DNA of 64,000 nt, taken from Pocillopora verrucosa (Eukaryota; Cnidaria; Anthozoa; Scleractinia; Pocilloporidae). Under the pieces are notes generated by a model. That model was not told where the DNA came from. It made no database searches and saw only the letters and a program-made list of their open reading frames with translations. Made by a program: the position numbers and the translations under genes. Shown in pieces: positions 58,340 through 64,000 of the stretch (within the stretch, counting starts at the first letter, position 1; the number at the start of each line of letters is the position of its first letter). The stretch is from assembly GCF_036669915.1 (NCBI RefSeq), contig NC_089316.1:970734-1034733 (forward strand). The letters run 5' to 3'.

Positions 58340-58500
58340 GGTAATTTAGTATTATCAACAGAGGTAATAGCGTAAATTGACCACCGTAAAAGGTTCAAAA
58401 CTGATATTTCGAATGTTGGCCCTTCGCCAGAGCGATTGAAATTCTTTACGGTGGCTAATTTACGTCATTAACTCAGTTGGTAAATTACCCTCTCAAAACA
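58340..58500 (-). mobile_element. Penelope-type repeat fragment with decayed hammerhead
   Basis: On the minus strand it reads CAATCGCTCTGGCGAAGGGCC...CATTCGAAATATCAG, then TTTACGGTGGTCAATTTACG and TCTGTTGATAATACTAAATTACCC. It is the same repeat as 50806-50930, but CTGACGA has become CTGGCGA and the GAAACGTC triplet is lost, so the ribozyme is dead. Confidence 0.55.
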
Positions 58501-58739
58501 AGACGGTTTGATAGGGAGCCAATGAAAATTCACAAGTGATCGACTCGTGGGAAAACCCGAGTGAATACTTCGCTTCTAGTTTTAATGATTGACGAGATGA
58601 TTCGATTTCAAATAGTTTATAATTTCCCCACCCTTCTTCCTGATTTCTTTATGAATTTTGGGAAAGATCTTTTTTATTAAGTTCACATGTAATTCTTGAA
58701 CGAAAATCACAGTCACGCAGACTGAGTTATGTTTCGTAC

Positions 58740-58745
58740 TTTATT
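58740..58745 (-). terminator. Poly(A) signal of the apyrase gene
   Basis: AATAAA on the minus strand, about 180 nt beyond the stop codon of the apyrase. Confidence 0.5.
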
Positions 58746-58924
58746 GCATATTGAACAGAACTTGAGATATCCAATAACTTACGATAGTTATCCTGAAATC
58801 CCTTTATACTTTATTCTTTTTTAAATACCTCTCCCTGCTAAGTAACTTATGACTTTTCCCCGAATAAACTAATGCATGTCATTGATTGGCTGACTACATA
58901 AGGAATTCTACCTTTGTATTTTTT

Positions 58925-60157
58925 TCACAACAATTCTGAATTGAACAGAGCAGCACCAAGGGTCCAGCCCAAACTAAACCCTTCCAATGTGTTGCCAACC
59001 ATGATAGTTTTGTGAGCAGACAAGCCGTAACCGTGGGTGAGAAGCTCAAAAACGAAATTGCCTCCGAAGCAATGATCTTTGGCATACGGGTTGCTGTTGA
59101 TGCTCTCGAGTGTTTTAGCGCAAAAATCTCGCGATCCCTTATCAAACATGGCTGGTGAGAGGGGTTTGGTGCAATCGGAACACAATATCCCGATGGTCGT
59201 GGCAGCGTAATATATCCCAGCAAAACCAAAATAATTCCCGCGTAATTTGGGCTGATCATGAAACGGGCAATCACTCTTTTTGCAGAAAAACGTTTTCTCA
59301 ATAATTCTTCGACAGGCGGGAACATTTGCAATTCCTACGACGGTGAATAATTCACCACTGATATCAGTTGTTTCATTGAAACCTTTATGGTGACACGGAC
59401 TTTTGATAACACCATTTTTGAAAGGTTTCTTTGGCAGTCGTTCAAGGTATGTTTTGCGAGCTTCATTCAACCCATACCCTAAATAACTTCTGGCAAAAAG
59501 ATTAAATTTTTTACCTCCCACATTGATTGAATACAAATCATCCTTCTTTCGCCAAAATTGGACAGCATTTTGATGGGAAGCCCCGCCCAAATCCAATATC
59601 CCGTAGGTATGGTGGGATTTCCCTGGGATAAAATTCCCCTCCAAAAAATTAACAGACATCCAGGCATAGATCCCTTCAAGTGCCCCCGAGATCACTCTAG
59701 CGTCTTCAGGGTCAAACATAAATGGACATTTAGCTTTATCGTTCAAGACTCCTTTTACTTGCTCCATAATCGCCTTAGATTTATCTTCATCTAACAGTCT
59801 CATTCCACCAGTGGCGAGGAAGAATAGATGTGTGCTGGAGTGTTTTTCCGCTGGTATTGTCTTCATCGCTGAATCTAGTAAGGGTCGTAGATATGCCTCA
59901 ATTTCCGATGGGTCCAGGTCGGCGATACCTGGTTTTGCTTTGCTGGTTGAAGGATCAAGTTCGTGCACGTCTGTTACTTCCAACGGGGGCGAGGCGACGT
60001 CAATCTTGTAGATCTCAAGCTTTGTTTTGGTAGAGCCTGCATCAAACATAATGACGTACTCAGTTTCGTCTTGTACCACGCGACTGCCTAATCCGCGGAC
60101 CAGCATGCTTGATAGGCTCATCAGTAGCAAGATAAGGTTACCTTGTTGTCGACCCAT
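58925..60157 (-). CDS. Apyrase / ectonucleoside triphosphate diphosphohydrolase, GDA1/CD39 family
   Basis: A single-exon CDS of 410 aa. A hydrophobic signal peptide (LILLLMSLSSMLV, residues 8-20) is followed by the apyrase conserved regions: ACR1 DAGSTKTK (39-46), ACR2 LATGGMRLL (114-122), ACR3 ALEGIYAWMSVN (159-170, catalytic Glu), ACR4 LDLGGASHQ (188-196), and a C-terminal ACR5-like GFSLGWTLGAALF. Cysteines such as CKKSDC suggest disulphides. There is no C-terminal transmembrane helix, so it should be secreted or lumenal like ENTPD5/6 rather than plasma-membrane CD39. Family activity: removes gamma/beta phosphates of nucleoside tri- and diphosphates with Ca or Mg. The ATG is the first in frame before the signal peptide. 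An acceptor CTTGCAG ends 7 nt upstream, so the 5' UTR is probably spliced. Confidence 0.93.
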   Translation of the reverse strand: MGRQQGNLILLLMSLSSMLVRGLGSRVVQDETEYVIMFDAGSTKTKLEIYKIDVASPPLEVTDVHELDPSTSKAKPGIADLDPSEIEAYLRPLLDSAMKTIPAEKHSSTHLFFLATGGMRLLDEDKSKAIMEQVKGVLNDKAKCPFMFDPEDARVISGALEGIYAWMSVNFLEGNFIPGKSHHTYGILDLGGASHQNAVQFWRKKDDLYSINVGGKKFNLFARSYLGYGLNEARKTYLERLPKKPFKNGVIKSPCHHKGFNETTDISGELFTVVGIANVPACRRIIEKTFFCKKSDCPFHDQPKLRGNYFGFAGIYYAATTIGILCSDCTKPLSPAMFDKGSRDFCAKTLESINSNPYAKDHCFGGNFVFELLTHGYGLSAHKTIMVGNTLEGFSLGWTLGAALFNSELL

Positions 60158-60387
60158 TTCCTTGCTGCAAGAATACTATTAGGAGAAAATGAAGCAAAAC
60201 TTATACAAAATTGTCGCATGCGTAGAATAAAGTCCTCAAGGCCAAGTGTAAACCCATGTAGCAATAGTTAAGTAGGTCCATTAAGGGCGGGGCAGAGGAT
60301 GTTTGGGGATCACATAATTTTCAGGGGGAACCGAGCGAGGGATCAGTAGTCGCCAACAGAATTTAAAGGGAAGACGGATCAATATCA

Positions 60388-60500
60388 GTATCTGGGCAAC
60401 TGCCCACCTACCCCTCCCCTAGCCCAACATTAACCTTAAATTGTTGTCAATTGACTGTTTTTGAGTTAGGGGAGGAGTAGGCGGGCAGTTTCCCAGATAC
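60388..60500. mobile_element. 113-bp palindromic MITE
   Basis: Arms GTATCTGGGCAACTGCCCAC / CTACCCCTCCCCTA and the reverse complement TAGGGGAGGAGTAG / GCGGGCAGTTTCCCAGATAC flank a ~40-bp centre. No coding capacity. Confidence 0.75.
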
Positions 60501-61639
60501 CAATATTTTTTTTCGGGAAGACTATAGAAAATCGACTTTCCAATTAATTGCTAATGAGGGGAGGGGGTCGGGGTCATAAGAATATTACAGAGCCCCCTCC
60601 CTCCCTCTCCCAAGCGAAGAATAATGACCAAATGCTTTGGTGTATTTTGATCACTCTTCTTCGTAACCAAATGTTACCAGCTCTACTCACCGATTTTTTT
60701 TTTTTTGGTAACTCCAAAGCTAAAAAAAACTTTTTTGTAAAAGTTCTTCCCAAAAAATAGCGGCCAAGTGACTTGTTGAGGTGAAATGGTATTTCACTTT
60801 CAAAAATGCACGTGACATGTTTTCGAAACTACAGGTTTTCCAAAGGGAAGTCATTTCAGCACTACAGGTGTAAAAATGTGAGAACAAATGATGACCTAAA
60901 TATTGAAGCCGATGTCTTACCTACATCCGGTAATTCTGATTCCATTTCAGAGAGATTTTTCGGCAATGACTGGATAACTTTTTGTAATCAACCGTTAAGA
61001 TTCTCTAAGATTTTGGCCATTTGACGGATGAAACATCGAGACCCTTAGAAAACGTTTCTTACAATAAGAAACTAAAAATTTTTAACTCTTTTGTGATATC
61101 TGTTGATATACGTCGCATAAATTCGACGAAATATTTGCCTTGAGGGTTAATAGGGAATGAAATGTCCAATTATAATGTCTTTGATCCTTGTTAAATACCT
61201 GTTGCAAAGCTCTTACAGTAAATCAATCGTGTAACTAAGTGTAAATGAGATAGCACAAACCCACTGAGACCCAGGAAATTAGAACAACATAACCACGAAG
61301 ACATTCAACAAAACAGAACATGAAGACAACTTACAATTTGACTTTAACCAACTGTTTTAACGAGTGCGCTCTCCGACTAGCACTGTTGGTCTTTAGAGCT
61401 TGTAACTTCCTTTAAATGTTTTGCTGTGATAACAAATTAAGGCACAATAGTTCATTATCACTCTCTTATAATTATCCACCGCCAATAGATTCAACGCTGA
61501 GTTATGTATCAAAACGACAGTTATCTTTAATGTGAATTAGGCAAAAAACTTACCGGATCAGTTATCATGAACTTGGAAGAAATTCTCAAGCAACTGATAA
61601 CCTAAAATTAAATTCAGATATTTAAGTTTTATATTATCA

Positions 61640-61790
61640 ACCGAGTTGAAAATTGGCTACCGTAAAGGCTTCGAAAGCAACGGTGGCAGTTTACATTATC
61701 AATTCAGTTGATAAAACCTGGTTATTTTTTTTACACTCCCACCGCCGCAGCGCAGGTTCTTTCGAAACTTACCCCTTGCTTAAATATAAA
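61640..61790. mobile_element. Penelope-type repeat fragment with inverted halves
   Basis: TATCAACCGAGTTGAAAATTGGCTACCGTAAAGGC is followed by the inverted counterpart ACGGTGGCAGTTTACATTATCAATTCAGTTGATAAAACC and then ACTCCCACCGCCGCAGCGCAGGTTCTTTCGAAAC. Same modules as at 50806-50930, arranged as an inverted pair without the ribozyme core. Confidence 0.5.
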
Positions 61791-62359
61791 ATTTAGCTTT
61801 CTCGTAAACTTAATTAGTGATTTCAGTTGAATAAACTTTCATGGAAATTGAACCGCCCTAGTAACTCAGATTTTGATTGACTCTACGTATACGTGCTGCC
61901 GATTAGAAGAACGAATGATTACAGGGTGACAAAAACATCAATGCTAAACCGAACAGTTTTTTCTTTGTTAGTTAATGAGCTCTAATTTTTTCGTGCAGCT
62001 GGTGAGCAGAATTTCGTAATTTATTCCAGTTGTGTTTGAACTGTACAACGTCACAGAATGGGAATCGATGATGAAATTTACGGTCTCTGCAAATACAGCT
62101 GTGAAGCAGTGTGTTAAATGTTACAGTTGTCAATTAAGGAGAAATATCTTTACTTGTCTTTTTCCTGTCTCTTGAGAATTAGTGAAGACGGTGTCCTTCT
62201 GCGATAATTAAAACGGAAAAATCATCCATACATGGCAGTGGCAAACGGCAAAAAGATTTACACGATAAATGTCAAAATTGCACACACAATTTCACATGGT
62301 TTCACTTTCATTGAGAACGTAATTACTCTCAAATGTGTTTTCGACACATATGAGATTAT

Positions 62360-62470
62360 TTGGTTTCATCAACTGAGTAGATAGTGTAAATTTGTCACCG
62401 TAATGAGTTCCTAAAGTTTATTTTTAGGCGTTAGCCCTTCGTCAGAGCGATTGCCTTTTTACGTGCTCTC
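62360..62470 (-). mobile_element. Penelope-type repeat fragment with partial hammerhead
   Basis: The minus strand reads CAATCGCTCTGACGAAGGGC TAACGCC, then decays (the GAAAC part is lost), followed by CTCATTACGGTGACAAATTTACACTATC and CTCAGTTGATGAAACC. Same family as 50806 and 58340. Confidence 0.5.
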
Positions 62471-63907
62471 GTAAGGTTGAATAAACCTAATTACAACATA
62501 AATTTCCTACAAAAAAATAGAGGAAAGGTAAATGTTACAAAAGAAAAAAGCTAATTAGGTATTAATCAGGCAAATTCAAATGGTCTTCACCTATATCTTT
62601 GATACTGCACAAGTGCGCCATGATATCATCCTAAAATTTGAGAAGTAGACTGTCTTAAATTATTAAGATCAAATTGTAACAGCATAAACGTTTTCTTTAC
62701 AACTGAAAGTACTTTTATCTTAGAGAGCAACAGTAAGGGTAGGTTGAAAAAAAAAACAGAAATAAGAGTTAAGTAACCTAATAGGGTAACCTAGTAAACC
62801 AAATACAAACAAAAAAAGATACAAACGAAGCGAAACGGAAAAAATTCAATACTTACATTGATAACGCCTAACTTATATAACTGCAAAATCGACTTCTAAA
62901 ACAGAGAACGGCGCTAAGCGCGAATTTAGGTAAACTGACTCAAAAAGTGATTTTTGCGTAGAAGAAACTGGCTCTCTCTCTGAAGAGGACTGCAAAATGA
63001 CATGCGGTATAAGGAACGTGCGAAAAGGTGTAACTAACGAAGAAAAAAACGCTAACAAACTCAACAAACAACGCTAACGAGGAGGTGTGAAAAAAATAAG
63101 GAACCAATTAGATAAATACGAGCTCCACGAAAAATAATTAAGAAGCGCTCAGATCTTTCACTAATAAAATCACATTTTAAATAATAAATATTTCTTAATA
63201 GCTTTTAAGGTCCTGATAAGGAAATTGATATGCTAATTACAGGTCAATTACCGTATTTCATCAGGCCTTGTATTTCCTTCAATAAGCGTCCACGCTCTAA
63301 TTTTGCCTTGCAAACTAAGCACATCTTTGCAACTCTCCAATTAGCACCTACAAGCTATTTTTTATTTTGGGAAAATGAATTACCCATCATACTCAATAAA
63401 TTATTACTCTGAAGTACAGTTTGAAAGAAGGGCTTTCCTGGGAACTAGTCTCCAGTATGCAATGAAAACGAGGCTTGATTCGAAGCTTTCCCGCCATCAT
63501 TGGCTGTGATTCATATTTTATGCAATGACTTGCTGAGTTGTTGCCCATTCTTAAAACAGGTGAGAGAATGAGGATACTTTAGAACATTAAGAGTAAATGA
63601 ACATTTCATTCAAGATAAACAGAAAAAGATCACGGCCTAGCTACACCAGTAAAACGAAACTGGAGGCTTAAAACCTTCCTATCGATCAATGCATATCGAC
63701 AGCTCGAGAGCTCTCGGAATTTTTTCGTGTACGTTGAATGGGATACAAGGCCAACTGATGAGTGAGGTATCAAGTTGAATTGAAAATTGAAATTTTTGCA
63801 GGATAGAGAGATCTAGTGTCGATTAGTGAGGAATCTGATCGCAAGGTGGTTACGAACAAAAGTAAATTGAAGAAATATGAACGGTACTGTGTATATTGAA
63901 TGATTAG

Positions 63908-64000
63908 TCCCTAACGTCAGTATGCATATTCTCCATACTGTTCTCTATACATTTCCTCAGGTGCTGACAAGGAGAATTTGTTTAACAATCAAACGCTTTA
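63908..64000. mobile_element. TIR element, family C, cut by the window end
   Basis: CCCTAACGTCAGTATGCATATTCTCCATACTGT...AACAAGGAGAATTTG-type order, reversed relative to the copies at 52926 and 53802. The other end lies outside the window. Confidence 0.6.

Larger units (their letters stand above)
60158..64000. other. 5' flank of the apyrase gene and repeat-rich DNA, no gene seen
   Basis: No open frame here has domain or splice support. Minus-strand donor-like sites that could end untranslated first exons of the apyrase gene are AAATT|GTAAGT at about 61331, ATCCG|GTAAGT at about 61553 and CAAT|GTAAGTATT at about 62858. Other content is repetitive: the palindrome at 60388-60500, a coral-type repeat fragment near 60280-60360, Penelope-type fragments at 61640-61790 and 62360-62470, and a truncated family C element at the window end. 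Confidence 0.4.

Overview
The window looks like nuclear DNA from an anthozoan cnidarian, most likely a stony coral. The genes are animal genes split into many short exons with GT-AG introns, the intergenic DNA is AT-rich, and it is full of short palindromic and terminal-inverted-repeat elements plus hammerhead-ribozyme-like repeats of the kind known from cnidarians. The genus cannot be named from this sequence. No bacterial, phage or CRISPR features are present. All exon maps were read by eye from splice sites, phase and protein family resemblance.

Layout. (1) 1-20,639 is gene-poor and holds two basic helix-loop-helix (bHLH) transcription factor genes facing each other tail to tail: an achaete-scute/TAL-like factor at 1,850-2,353 (+) and a neurogenin/atonal-like factor at 14,548-15,240 (-). 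Between them lie a 7-bp satellite, a ~1-kb array of ~20-bp units each containing its own palindrome, and a tRNA-derived SINE. (2) 20,640-39,486 is a young direct tandem duplication. Each unit holds a complete 10-exon PhzF-family gene (PBLD-like, +) and, convergent to it, the 3' exons of SPAG1 (-). The left unit keeps only three orphan SPAG1 exons after a 668-bp deletion; the right unit still serves as the true 3' end of SPAG1. (3) 37,677-49,532 is the intact SPAG1 gene (-, 23 coding exons, 992 aa), a dynein-arm assembly co-chaperone. (4) 50,127-57,186 is EEF1D (+, 12 coding exons, 263 aa), divergent from SPAG1 across a compact shared promoter. (5) 58,925-60,157 is a single-exon secreted or lumenal apyrase (GDA1/CD39 family, -). 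(6) 60,158-64,000 is repeat-rich and has no gene I can support.

The most interesting points are these. In PBLD copy 2 the catalytic glutamate of the PhzF family is replaced by aspartate. Both PBLD copies carry a duplicated exon 2 that cannot be spliced in its ancestral frame but would be frame-neutral as an extra cassette in a new frame. A foldback element in a (TA)n tract, present only in copy 2, carries two head-to-head hammerhead-ribozyme-like cores. A ~200-bp inverted-repeat family is scattered at about a dozen sites.
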